64,000 nt of DNA. Origin: Maricaulis maris_C (GTDB lineage: Bacteria > Pseudomonadota > Alphaproteobacteria > Caulobacterales > Maricaulaceae). The stretch lies in the NCBI RefSeq assembly GCF_049116555.1, contig NZ_JAGDYT010000006.1:1-64000 (forward strand), given 5' to 3'. The notes beneath the pieces are model-generated. The model worked only from the letters and a program-made list of their open reading frames with translations, made no database searches and had not been told where the DNA came from. Shown one piece after another: positions 23,881-32,583 of the stretch; position 1 is the first letter of the stretch, and each line of letters begins with the position of its first letter. Position numbers and translations under genes: made by a program.

Positions 23881-26219
23881 CCGCGCCCTCCTTCAATCTG
23901 CGCCAAAATATTCTCCGCCACCGGCAGGAACGCTTCGGTCGCCCTGTTCAAATCGGCGACCAAGGTGCCAGGCACCCCATCACCATTGTCGACACTGCAG
24001 ACCTGTTCCAGTCTTGCAGCGATACGGGCCAGCGCCTCTGCGCCGACATTGCTGGCTCCGCCCTTGATCGCATGCGATTCGTGTCGAAGCCGGGACACAT
24101 CGCCGGTCCGCGCATGATCGGATATCCGCTCCAGGCGTGATCGCAACTCACCAAGAAAAATGCGCAAGACAAACGCATATCCGGCAAGGTCACCGGCCCA
24201 TTGATCGTCAATATGCTCCGCACGCAGAACGGCATAATGCGCCGCCTCGGCCCGCGGCAGCCATTTTTCCAATTCGCGAACGAGATCCTTCAAGCGGATG
24301 GGTTTGGTGAGAAAACCATTCATGCCGGCCGCCCGGGTCTGTTCGCGGTTCTCCGGCAAGGCATGAGCGGTCAGCGCCACAATGGGCGTAGCATGTCCGG
24401 CGGCGCGGATCAGGCGCGAGGCCTCGAGACCATTCATGATCGGCATGCCGACATCCATGATCACAAGGTCATAGGCAGCGCCATCGACGGCCTGAACCGC
24501 AGCCGCACCGTCCGCGACAATCTCCGGCTCAATCCCCAGCTTGGCCAGCATATTGGCAATGACCGCCGCATTGGTTTCACTGTCCTCTGCGAGAAGGACG
24601 CGCCCATGCAAGAGCTGTGACCCGGGTGCTGCAGAAGGTTCCTCAGCCCCGGCAGACTGGCTGAACACCGCAGGGAGTGTGACGCGAAACAGGTTGCCGA
24701 CGCCGACCTGGCTTGTCGCGTGGATCTGACCGCCCATGATCTCGACAAGCTCGCGGCTGATGGCAAGGCCGAGTCCGACCCCCTGGTTCAGAGTGGTCGG
24801 CGAAGCCGAAGCTTGTTCGAATCTGGAGAAGAGCTTCGGCAAAACCTCGTCTGAAATACCGATGCCGGTGTCGTGAACATTGAATTCGATCTTGCTCGCG
24901 CCGCCCTCATCCAGGAGACGAGCCGTTACCGTCACACGGCCTTGCGTGGTGAATTTGACCGCATTGCCGACCAGATTGAAAAGCACCTGCCGAACGCGCC
25001 CCGGATCACCGACCAGGCGTGGCGATTCCGGCATGGTGGCGACCTCAAGCGCAAAGCCCTTTTCTTCGGCTGGATTGGAGAAAATCTCACGCACCTGGTC
25101 GAGCAGGTCATTCGGCGAGTATGGCTCCTCCTGCAGGTCGACGCGCCCGGACTCAATATGGCTGATATCCAGCACATCATCGATCAAGGTCAGAAGGCTC
25201 TCTGCAGAGCGTTCGGCCAGGTCGATCATTCGCACGGCGTCATCGCCCAGCCCCGCCTTGTTGATCAGGCCGAGTGGGCCGATCACGCCGTTGAGCGGCG
25301 TTCGCATTTCATGGCTCATATTCGCGAGAAACTCGGTCTTGGCAGCACTCGCACGTTCCGCTTCGGCCTTCGCAGTGCGCAACTCGGCTTCTGTCCTCGC
25401 GCGCTCGGAGACATCTCGAACGACGCTATGGACCAGAATTCGCGTGTCGGTTTCAAACGCGCGCGCATTTACCTCGGTCGGGATTTCGACTCCCGTTCGA
25501 TGGGCAAAGCGCACTTCGAGCCGAACCTCCCCGTCATCCTCGATCGCGGCAATGGACTGACTGGCGGTCGCGTGGTCGGCCTCCAACATGAGGCGCGGCA
25601 GCTTCATGCCGATCAGCGTCTGCCGGTCCCAGCCCGACAACTCCTCCGCCCGGGTATTCACATCAACGATTTCGCTATCCAGCGTGTGAATGAAGATCGC
25701 ATCGCCGGACCGTTCAAACAGATCACGATAACGCTGCTGCGACCGCCTCAGCTCTTCTTCGTCCGCTTTCCGCTCCGTGATGTCGCGCAAATAGGCCGTG
25801 AAATATGTTTGATCCGTGAGATGTACTGGCGTGATGGCGAGCTCCACCAGCAATTCGCGACCGCTGGCGTGCAGCGCGGGCACTTCGATCCGCTTCCCGA
25901 GAACCGCATGCTGGCCGCTGGCGAGGTATTTCGACAGGCCCGCATGATGCGCGCCCCGCAGCGACTCCGGAATCAGCAGCTCGGCCAGAGGCTGGTTGAG
26001 CACGTCCTCGCGATTATGGCCAAAGGTGCGCTCGGCGGACTCATTGAACTCGATGATCAAGCCATCGGAATCAATGATGACGATACAATCAAGCGCGGCC
26101 TGCACGAGGGCCGCCCGCAAGGCAGCCTCGTGATCTTCGGCGCGCCGGTCACGCGTTCCCAGAACCGCGCTTCTTGGATTGGAATCGGCGGGTTCGGGGC
26201 GGTTATCGGAACTGGTCAT
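23877..26219 (-). CDS. Hybrid sensor histidine kinase with PAS, receiver and Hpt domains
   Basis: A 780-residue soluble-looking kinase (no clear membrane helix). Two PAS domains lie at about 35-150 and 160-275. The dimerisation domain has the phospho-His in FLANMSHEMRTPLNGVIG near 303. The HATPase is at about 375-520 (ILLDEGG, DTGIGI, GVGLGLAIS). A receiver is at about 545-660 (VIMDVGMPIMNG, FLTKPIR), and a C-terminal Hpt is at about 690-775 with HAIKGGASNVGA. The domain chain implies a His-Asp-His relay ending on the overlapping NtrC-type regulator. I chose ATG 26219 (GGGAGA upstream); ATG 26237 in frame is the alternative. The PAS domains suggest a redox, oxygen or small-molecule signal inside the cell. 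Confidence 0.93.
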   Translation of the reverse strand: MTSSDNRPEPADSNPRSAVLGTRDRRAEDHEAALRAALVQAALDCIVIIDSDGLIIEFNESAERTFGHNREDVLNQPLAELLIPESLRGAHHAGLSKYLASGQHAVLGKRIEVPALHASGRELLVELAITPVHLTDQTYFTAYLRDITERKADEEELRRSQQRYRDLFERSGDAIFIHTLDSEIVDVNTRAEELSGWDRQTLIGMKLPRLMLEADHATASQSIAAIEDDGEVRLEVRFAHRTGVEIPTEVNARAFETDTRILVHSVVRDVSERARTEAELRTAKAEAERASAAKTEFLANMSHEMRTPLNGVIGPLGLINKAGLGDDAVRMIDLAERSAESLLTLIDDVLDISHIESGRVDLQEEPYSPNDLLDQVREIFSNPAEEKGFALEVATMPESPRLVGDPGRVRQVLFNLVGNAVKFTTQGRVTVTARLLDEGGASKIEFNVHDTGIGISDEVLPKLFSRFEQASASPTTLNQGVGLGLAISRELVEIMGGQIHATSQVGVGNLFRVTLPAVFSQSAGAEEPSAAPGSQLLHGRVLLAEDSETNAAVIANMLAKLGIEPEIVADGAAAVQAVDGAAYDLVIMDVGMPIMNGLEASRLIRAAGHATPIVALTAHALPENREQTRAAGMNGFLTKPIRLKDLVRELEKWLPRAEAAHYAVLRAEHIDDQWAGDLAGYAFVLRIFLGELRSRLERISDHARTGDVSRLRHESHAIKGGASNVGAEALARIAARLEQVCSVDNGDGVPGTLVADLNRATEAFLPVAENILAQIEGGRG

Positions 26220-26335
26220 GACGGATCTCCCTCGCATGAGATCCGGCTGCAAACTCTGGCCCGCCACCGCTCCGGTCGCGCGCGGAAACATTTCAACGCG
26301 TTAGCCCGCGGATCAGGTCGTGAAGCATTCGCTTT

Positions 26336-26382
26336 TTGCAACAGCATTGCAATATGCAACGCCCATTCGTCACATATTGCAA
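26336..26382. promoter_or_regulatory. Cluster of TTGCAA motifs upstream of the hybrid kinase
   Basis: TTGCAA occurs at 26336, 26347 and 26377, with a related ATGCAA at 26354. The first two are 11 bp apart, one helical turn. This short AT-rich patch lies between the sugar transferase stop and the kinase start. The same word occurs twice upstream of the export operon near 36890. It is a possible operator; the binding protein is unknown. Confidence 0.35.
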
Positions 26383-26406
26383 CCACATTTACCTCATCCA
26401 AACCGG

Positions 26407-27867
26407 CTAATAGGCTCCTTTCGCTGTCAGGACCGCCAGCGGAGTGCGCGCCAGGATCTTGATATCCCCCAGCACTGACCGCGTCCTCAGATAGTCGACA
26501 TCCAGTTCGACCATTTGCTGGAACGGAATGTCAGCGCGACCGCTGACCTGCCATATCCCCGTAATTCCGGGCTTGCCCGCCAGTCTTTGACGGTCTCTCG
26601 CAGAATACTTCTCTGTTTCCCGCGGCAGGGCCGGGCGCGGTCCGACGAGCGACATCTCGCCGCGCAGCACGTTGAAAAGCTGCGGAAGCTCATCGATGGA
26701 GTATTTGCGTATCCACCGGCCGACCCGCGTGACGCGTGGGTCCTGCTTCAGTTTGAACGTCACGCCGTCATCGCGGTCATTCGCGCTCATCAGCTCATCC
26801 AGGCGCGCTTCCGCATCAACATACATCGACCGGAATTTGAGCATGTTGAAGGTCGCGCCATTCTCGCCGACGCGCTCCTGGCGGAACAGCGCTCCGCCCC
26901 GACTTTCCAGCCGGATCGCAAGCGCGCTCAGAACGAGCACGGGCGAGAGGGCCGCAATTGCCGCGCTCGCCACCGTAATATCGAGCGCCCGCTTCAAGCC
27001 ATTGCTGACAGCGCGTCGGCGACTCTCCCGGCGCTTCACCCAACCGTGAATCAACGCCCGGCTGAGGAAGGTGACATTGCCGAGGAGATAGCGGCGCCAC
27101 ATGCGTTGTGGTTCCTGGAGAAGCCGATAGGCCCATTCCAGCCGCGCCTGACGCAGCCATCCGGGCGCGCGCTTCGTCGCGCCGGAGGTGAAGTCGAACA
27201 ATCCACCGACACCGGCGACCAGCGGTGCCTCGATCCGGCCGGCGACGCGCGCCAGCCACGTATCCTGCGCCGGCACGCCCATCGCGACGAAAAGGACGTC
27301 CGGCCGACAGGCATTGACCCGGTCAATCACCGTGTCCTCGTCTTGCGGACCGAAATAGCCATGAAAACTGCCGGCAATCTTGAGCGCGGGAATTCGGGCC
27401 TTGGCGACCCGGGCTGTGGCATCAGCGACACCTGGCCGACCGCCAAGGAAGAAGACCGACTTGCCGGCCGCAGCCAGCGCTTCACAGAGCGGCAGAAAGA
27501 GGTCGGTGCCGTTGAGATCTTCGGTCACCGGCTCACCGCCGAGATGACTAGCAATCTCGATGCCGATCCCGTCCGGCAAGACCGCGTCACATGACTGCAA
27601 GGCCTGGCGGTATTGCCAGTCTTTCGACGCAACATTTGCGCAGTGCGCGTTCACAAACGCGATCCGCGTCTTGATACCCCAGCGCACGCGCGCCACGAGC
27701 GCCTGGATCGCATCGCTCTGGCACATGGCAAGCAGCGGCAGACCGAGCACATCGACAGCCGGACCGACGCCATCGCGACCGCTCGTCTCCCCGGCTGTGG
27801 CGTGCGGCTGGAAACGGGCAACCGGCGCGAGTTCTTTCACCTTCATATCCAAAGACAGATCAACCAT
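26407..27867 (-). CDS. Fusion of GT26 glycosyltransferase and polyprenyl-phosphate sugar transferase
   Basis: A 486-residue bifunctional enzyme. Residues about 45-240 are a WecG/TagA/CpsF (GT26) glycosyltransferase (NAHCANVASKD, DGIGIEIAS, FFLGGRPGVA, VAMGVPAQDTWL, GVGGLFDFTSGATKRAP). Residues about 290-486 are a bacterial sugar transferase with one membrane helix (KRALDITVASAAIAALSP), RQERVGENGATFNMLKFRSM, SLVGPRPALP and KPGITGIWQVSGR. The second half would start the EPS repeat unit by loading a sugar phosphate onto undecaprenyl phosphate, and the first half would add the next sugar. The two activities are usually separate proteins. It lies upstream of the kinase genes and is divergent from the flippase gene. 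Confidence 0.92.
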   Translation of the reverse strand: MVDLSLDMKVKELAPVARFQPHATAGETSGRDGVGPAVDVLGLPLLAMCQSDAIQALVARVRWGIKTRIAFVNAHCANVASKDWQYRQALQSCDAVLPDGIGIEIASHLGGEPVTEDLNGTDLFLPLCEALAAAGKSVFFLGGRPGVADATARVAKARIPALKIAGSFHGYFGPQDEDTVIDRVNACRPDVLFVAMGVPAQDTWLARVAGRIEAPLVAGVGGLFDFTSGATKRAPGWLRQARLEWAYRLLQEPQRMWRRYLLGNVTFLSRALIHGWVKRRESRRRAVSNGLKRALDITVASAAIAALSPVLVLSALAIRLESRGGALFRQERVGENGATFNMLKFRSMYVDAEARLDELMSANDRDDGVTFKLKQDPRVTRVGRWIRKYSIDELPQLFNVLRGEMSLVGPRPALPRETEKYSARDRQRLAGKPGITGIWQVSGRADIPFQQMVELDVDYLRTRSVLGDIKILARTPLAVLTAKGAY

Positions 27868-28169
27868 CGAACAACTCCATTTCGGACTGCCCTACAGGCT
27901 TCACAGTCGGGTCCACTCGCGGGGATCGACACGCAAGGCCCTGATTTTACTGCGATTCAGCCTAGATACCCGACGTGTTCAGAGCCTCGTTCTTCCGAAA
28001 TTGCGATGCGCGATCTCTCGCAATGCGGCGGCGGTCTCGCAGAATGCGGAACCCAGCCCGGCACAGCCCGGCGATAAATCCTCTAACAGGTTGTTTTTCA
28101 ATGCACATTCCGAACGCTACCGAATTGGCGCCGGACTTGAAGCTTGCAGGTCAGCAAAAGGACGCGACC

Positions 28170-29441
28170 ATGATCCGCACGGCCCGAAACCTGTTTGAAC
28201 GCGATACGCTCTTGAAGAATGTTGGCTGGCTGGCCTCCGGTGAAATGCTCTCGCGGGTCACAAGACTGTTCGCCGCCATCGCGCTGGCGCGCATGCTCAC
28301 GCCGATCGAGTTCGGGACCGCGGCCATCGCCATAACCGTCTTCGAACTGGTTCGTGTCTTCAATCAGAACGGCGTGGGGGCCGCGGTCATCGCCGCAAAG
28401 GACGACGCCCTGCCCGGCCTGATGCGAACCGCACACCTGACGGCGTGGGCGACCTGCCTGGTGCTGGCCGGCCTGCAATGTCTGGTCGGTTACATCGTTG
28501 CGCGCTCGACCGGGTCTGCAGAGATCGGTTGGATGATCGCCAGCCTGGCCGGGGTTTATCTGGTCATGCCCCCGGGCATTCCGCATGGCTGGATGCTTCA
28601 GCGTCGACAGAATATGCGCCGCCTTGCGACCGTGAACGCGGGCCAGACCTCGATTGACAATCTTCTGACGGCCGCATTGGCGCTGGCCGGTTTCGGGGCA
28701 TGGGCGATCGTCCTGCCCAAACTCCTGACCGCGCCAATCTGGCTTGCCGGCGTCATGTGGGGCCGCCCCTGGCGGCCCGACCGATCCGCCGGTTTTGCCT
28801 CGCCGCGCCGGCTGTTCGCCTTCGCGGCTCCGGTACTCGGGTCAGAAATTCTCAACGCGACACGCCTGCATGTCGACAAGCTCATCATCGGTGCGGTTTG
28901 CGGCCTGGAGCTGCTGGGCGTCTACTACTTCGCCTTCAACGCCGGCCTTGGCCTTTCCTCGGCACTGTCGACGGCCTTCAACGGCGCCTTGTACCCCAAT
29001 CTTTGCGAGGCCGTTCGCAAGACCGGTTCCGCGTTTGGCGCCTTCAATACCGGCTTGAAATCGGCGGGTGTGCTCCTCACGGCGCTCTTCCTGATCCAGG
29101 CCGCTCTCGTGCCGATCTATGTTCCCATCGTGTTCGGAACGGATTGGACATTCGCCGTCCCGCTGATCGCCGTGCTGTGCCTGAGCGGGCCTGCCAAACT
29201 GCTCACGGACGGATGCGCGCTTCTGCTCCGCGCGAGCGGCCGGCCACGCCTGGAGCTGGTGGCCGTCAGCGCAACGACTTTCACCTGTCTGGGCGCCCTG
29301 ATGATCGGCGCCCAGGCGGGTCTGGTCCCGGCAGCGATCGCCCTCACCCTCGCCGCGACCCTCACGGCGCTCGCCCTCTACCCGATCCTGCAGAACCTGT
29401 CGGGCGAGGATGCCGTGCCCGCCCTGCCCAAGGAGGCCTGA
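28170..29441 (+). CDS. Polysaccharide flippase (Wzx-like)
   Basis: A 423-residue integral inner-membrane protein with about 12 hydrophobic helices (for example RLFAAIALARMLTPIEFGTAAIAITVF). It matches the oligosaccharide flippase/MATE-related family that moves lipid-linked repeat units to the periplasmic side. I chose ATG 28170 because AAAAGGA lies 7 bp upstream. ATG 28101, 69 bp earlier in frame, would add an N-terminal hydrophilic extension and cannot be excluded. Its stop lies 2 bp before the start of the next glycosyltransferase gene. It heads a plus-strand operon with two GT2 enzymes and is divergent from the initiating transferase. Confidence 0.87.
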   Translation: MIRTARNLFERDTLLKNVGWLASGEMLSRVTRLFAAIALARMLTPIEFGTAAIAITVFELVRVFNQNGVGAAVIAAKDDALPGLMRTAHLTAWATCLVLAGLQCLVGYIVARSTGSAEIGWMIASLAGVYLVMPPGIPHGWMLQRRQNMRRLATVNAGQTSIDNLLTAALALAGFGAWAIVLPKLLTAPIWLAGVMWGRPWRPDRSAGFASPRRLFAFAAPVLGSEILNATRLHVDKLIIGAVCGLELLGVYYFAFNAGLGLSSALSTAFNGALYPNLCEAVRKTGSAFGAFNTGLKSAGVLLTALFLIQAALVPIYVPIVFGTDWTFAVPLIAVLCLSGPAKLLTDGCALLLRASGRPRLELVAVSATTFTCLGALMIGAQAGLVPAAIALTLAATLTALALYPILQNLSGEDAVPALPKEA

Positions 29442-29443
29442 TC

Positions 29444-30379
29444 ATGGTCCGAAATCCCATCGCCTCGGTTGTGATGCCGGTGTTCAATGCCGAAGCAACG
29501 CTGCCCGGATCAATCCTCTCCATCCAGGCGCAGTCCTTTGGGGACTGGGAACTCATCCTGGTTGATGACGGGTCCACCGACGGCTCGCTGGCGCTGGCCA
29601 ATGAGCTGGCCCGACGCGATCCCCGCATTCGGGTCACGACCCAGTCAAATGCCGGACCGGCCGAAGCCCGCAATACCGGCATTCGTCTGGCGCGCGGGCG
29701 TATCATCGCATTTCTGGATGCCGACGACCTCTGGCACCGGGAGCGGCTTGCGGCCTGCCTCGACCATTTCGCGCGAAACCCGCAAGCCGGACTCGTTTTC
29801 ACCCGCGTGGCTTTCATCGGTGCAGACGGTCAACGTGCCGCCGATGCATCGCCCCATTTCAGCGCGCTCGGGCCCGGCGAACTGATATCGGAAAATCCGG
29901 TCTGCACCACCTCGAACATCGCCGCCCGATCGGTACTGCTTGACCAGATCGGCGGCTTCGACATGAAAATGGCCTATATCGAGGACCAGGATCTGCTTTT
30001 CCGCGCGGTCACCGGGTCAGGCTGGACCGTCGAAGGCATCGACCGCGTTCTGATGGATTACAGCATCGGCGGACGCTCGCGATCGGCAGACCTGACCCGG
30101 ACCGCCAGGAGCTGGCGGCGCTTTATCGCGCGGGCCGAAGCGATATCGCCGGACCTGGTCCGCCCGCGCCGGACCGGCCTGGTCGCCGACTTTCACCGCA
30201 ATCAGGCAAGGCGCGCCCTGCGTGGCGGCCTGCCGGCCACCGCGCTCGGCTTCATGACCCAGGCTCTGTTCACAGACCCGTTGATCCTGATCCGCATGCC
30301 GCGGCGCGTCGGCCTCACCATCCTGGCCGCATTCGCGCTTTTGCTGCCCATTCCCCAACTCAAGGAGTATCTGCGATGA
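29444..30379 (+). CDS. Family 2 glycosyltransferase
   Basis: A 311-residue cytoplasmic or membrane-associated GT-A enzyme. The N-terminal nucleotide-sugar block is VVMPVFNAEATL, followed by LVDDGSTDGS and the metal-binding IIAFLDADDLWH near residue 90. The acceptor-side block YIEDQDLLFRAV contains the ED acid/base pair. A C-terminal hydrophobic stretch (LTILAAFALLLPIP) may anchor it to the membrane. AAGGAGG lies before the ATG at 29444. The open frame extends much further upstream, but that part overlaps the flippase gene and is a shadow. It overlaps the next GT2 gene by 4 bp. It adds one sugar of the EPS unit; donor and acceptor are unknown. Confidence 0.92.
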   Translation: MVRNPIASVVMPVFNAEATLPGSILSIQAQSFGDWELILVDDGSTDGSLALANELARRDPRIRVTTQSNAGPAEARNTGIRLARGRIIAFLDADDLWHRERLAACLDHFARNPQAGLVFTRVAFIGADGQRAADASPHFSALGPGELISENPVCTTSNIAARSVLLDQIGGFDMKMAYIEDQDLLFRAVTGSGWTVEGIDRVLMDYSIGGRSRSADLTRTARSWRRFIARAEAISPDLVRPRRTGLVADFHRNQARRALRGGLPATALGFMTQALFTDPLILIRMPRRVGLTILAAFALLLPIPQLKEYLR

Positions 30380-31368
30380 CCCTGCCAGCCATCTCGGTTG
30401 TCATGCCGGTTTACAATGTCGAGCGTTATGTCGAAGCGGCCGTGAAAAGCGTGCTCGACCAGACCTTCGCGAATTTCGAGCTTCTGGTCATTGATGACGG
30501 CGGTACGGACCGCTCGATTGCGCTGTGCCGGGCATTCGCCGACCCGCGCATTCGCATCATCAGTCAGGAGAATCGCGGCCTGGCCGGCGCGCGGAATACC
30601 GGTATCCGTTACGCCCAGGCCGACATTATCGCCTTCCTCGACTCCGACGATCTGTGGCACCGCGAGAAGCTCGCCCGCCATATGTCGCATTTGCGGCAGC
30701 GGCCGGAGGTGGGGGTCAGCTATTCCGGAGCCCGCCTCATCGATGATGAAGGCCGGGATATCGGCCTCGAACAAACCCCGAAACTGACCGGCATCACGTC
30801 GAAGGACGTCTATCTGCGCAATCCGGTCAGCAATGGCTCTACCCCGGTTATCCGCCGTGGCGCCCTTGACGACATCGCCCGCCCGTCACCCGCTCATCCG
30901 GGTGAGCATGTCTGGTTCGATGAAGACCTGCGGCAGTCCGAGGACATTGATTGCTGGATGAGGATCGCCCTTCTGACAGGCTGGAAGTTCGAGGGCATTC
31001 CCGGCGCGCTCACGGCTTATCGTATCAATGCCGGCGGCCTCTCGGCGAATGTCACACTCCAGTTCGACAGTTGGCTGTATGTCCGCAACAAGGTTCGCAC
31101 ACTGGCGCCCGCTTTCGCCAAGCGATGGGAGGCGTCGGCCGAGGCTTTTCAACTGCGCTATCTCGCGCGGCGGGCAATCCGGATGCGTGATCGGGGCTTG
31201 GCTCTGAAACTGGCGCTGCAATCCGTCCTGAAAGCGCCAATCGCCGTGCTGCGCGAGCCGGTCAAGACCACCACGACGGTGGGCGCGGCAGCGGTGCTGA
31301 GACTGGCCCCTGAACGGGTCTACGAACGGCTGGAAGCCCTGGCGCTACCGTCCGCGCAGACCAGCTAG
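30376..31368 (+). CDS. Family 2 glycosyltransferase
   Basis: A 330-residue GT-A enzyme clearly similar to its upstream neighbour, probably an old tandem duplication. Its blocks are VVMPVYNVERYVEAAVKSV, LVIDDGGTDRS, GLAGARNTGIRYA and the DxD-type IIAFLDSDDLWH. The region SEDIDCWMRIA supplies the acid/base residues. Its ATG overlaps the previous stop as ATGA. It is the last gene of the flippase operon and converges on the family 4 glycosyltransferase gene across only 21 bp, with no obvious terminator. The role is transfer of one sugar in EPS assembly. Confidence 0.92.
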   Translation: MTLPAISVVMPVYNVERYVEAAVKSVLDQTFANFELLVIDDGGTDRSIALCRAFADPRIRIISQENRGLAGARNTGIRYAQADIIAFLDSDDLWHREKLARHMSHLRQRPEVGVSYSGARLIDDEGRDIGLEQTPKLTGITSKDVYLRNPVSNGSTPVIRRGALDDIARPSPAHPGEHVWFDEDLRQSEDIDCWMRIALLTGWKFEGIPGALTAYRINAGGLSANVTLQFDSWLYVRNKVRTLAPAFAKRWEASAEAFQLRYLARRAIRMRDRGLALKLALQSVLKAPIAVLREPVKTTTTVGAAAVLRLAPERVYERLEALALPSAQTS

Positions 31369-31389
31369 GACAGACATGCCGGCGGCCAC

Positions 31390-32583
31390 CTAGAGGACGG
31401 ACCCATAAATCCTCAGGTGCGCCTCGGCGATGGCCGCCCAATTATAGTCAGACTCCACCTTCCGGGCGCCCGTCCGGCCCAGCCGCCTGGCCTGATCGGG
31501 CCGCTCCAGCAGATCCATGATTGCCTGCGCAACGGCTTTGCCGTCCTGCGCCACGACCAATCCGTCCTGACCGTGATCGATCACGCATCGCATGGCCGGC
31601 ACATCCGCGGCGATCACCGGTTTCTCGAAGGACCAGGCCTCAAGATAGACCACGCCCAAACTCTCCTCGGTGGAGGGCACACACAGGAGTGTGCAGGCGG
31701 CCAGTGCGGATTTCTTGTCGGCGCCGGAAATCGGTCCTGTCACGATGATCCGCGGATCCTCATGCGCTGCGAATGCCAATTCGGCCTCCGGTGTGATCGG
31801 GCCAGAAAACACGAAGCGGGCATCCGGATGGGTCGCCCACACCTGCTCAGCCGCCGCCAGGATGGTGCGATACCCTTTGTATTCGGCGGTCCGACCCAGA
31901 AACAGGATGAAGGGCGCCTCGCCAACGCCAAGCCTTGCCCTGAAGGCCTTGGGGTCCGGCATGCTAGTGCCGAACAGCGGCGCCATCGGACAGACATGAA
32001 CACGTGAGGAGGCCGCGCCCTGACCGATCAGCCAGTCGCGCTCAAACTCGGTCATTGCGATCAGTGCATCCGCCGCACGATAGAGTCGCCGAAACCCGGG
32101 CGAGGACCAGGCGGTTCCCTCGGGCTTGGTAGTGTGGGCGAGCGGTGTCCAGACGAAGGGCTTGCCGATCGATTGCAGCGCCGCGGCTCCGGGCGTGAAC
32201 CCATTGTAGATCGCATGCACGACCGACGCGCGCTCGGCTGCGGATCGCAGACGCCCCGCCGCGGCGACCGCGGCGGCCCGGCCATACACCGCGCGCGCGA
32301 TGCGGGACTGTCCCGACGCGCGCGCGAGCGGTTGAAGAAGCGGCTGCCACGGCGCCGACGGCGAGATGGTTTCAACCTCGATCTGGCCATCCCGGGCGTG
32401 CGCGGGCCGCGCGCTCGCGAAGGCATAATCTGTCGGGATGTCTTCCGTCGAGCAGCAGCGCGCCACCTTGATCGGCACATGTCGCACCAATTCCTGTGCC
32501 AGCCGCCGCGAGTGCAGCTCGGCACCCCCGACCCCGGGCCAGTATCGCGGCACAAAGAGGAAAGGACGGATCGGACCAGTCAT
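31390..32583 (-). CDS. Family 4 glycosyltransferase
   Basis: A 397-residue GT-B enzyme. The N-terminal acceptor domain opens FLFVPRYWPGVGGAELHSRRLA. The C-terminal donor domain has ILFLGRTAEYKGYRTILAA and the E-x7-E motif in STEESLGVVYLEAWSFEKPVIA. It overlaps the upstream polymerase gene by 4 bp (ATGA) and is the last gene of the five-gene minus-strand export operon that begins at 36774. It probably adds a sugar to the EPS repeat unit with retention of configuration, as is general for the family. Donor and acceptor are unknown. Confidence 0.92.
   Translation of the reverse strand: MTGPIRPFLFVPRYWPGVGGAELHSRRLAQELVRHVPIKVARCCSTEDIPTDYAFASARPAHARDGQIEVETISPSAPWQPLLQPLARASGQSRIARAVYGRAAAVAAAGRLRSAAERASVVHAIYNGFTPGAAALQSIGKPFVWTPLAHTTKPEGTAWSSPGFRRLYRAADALIAMTEFERDWLIGQGAASSRVHVCPMAPLFGTSMPDPKAFRARLGVGEAPFILFLGRTAEYKGYRTILAAAEQVWATHPDARFVFSGPITPEAELAFAAHEDPRIIVTGPISGADKKSALAACTLLCVPSTEESLGVVYLEAWSFEKPVIAADVPAMRCVIDHGQDGLVVAQDGKAVAQAIMDLLERPDQARRLGRTGARKVESDYNWAAIAEAHLRIYGSVL

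Noticed and set aside
27975..28169. N-terminal extension of the flippase from the first in-frame start
   Set aside because: The part before 28101 has no ribosome site and unusual residues. 28101 remains an alternative, but 28170 has the better site.
28108..28170. Sigma-54 promoter before the flippase gene
   Set aside because: TGGCGCCGGACTTGA has the right spacing but lacks the essential C of the -12 GC.
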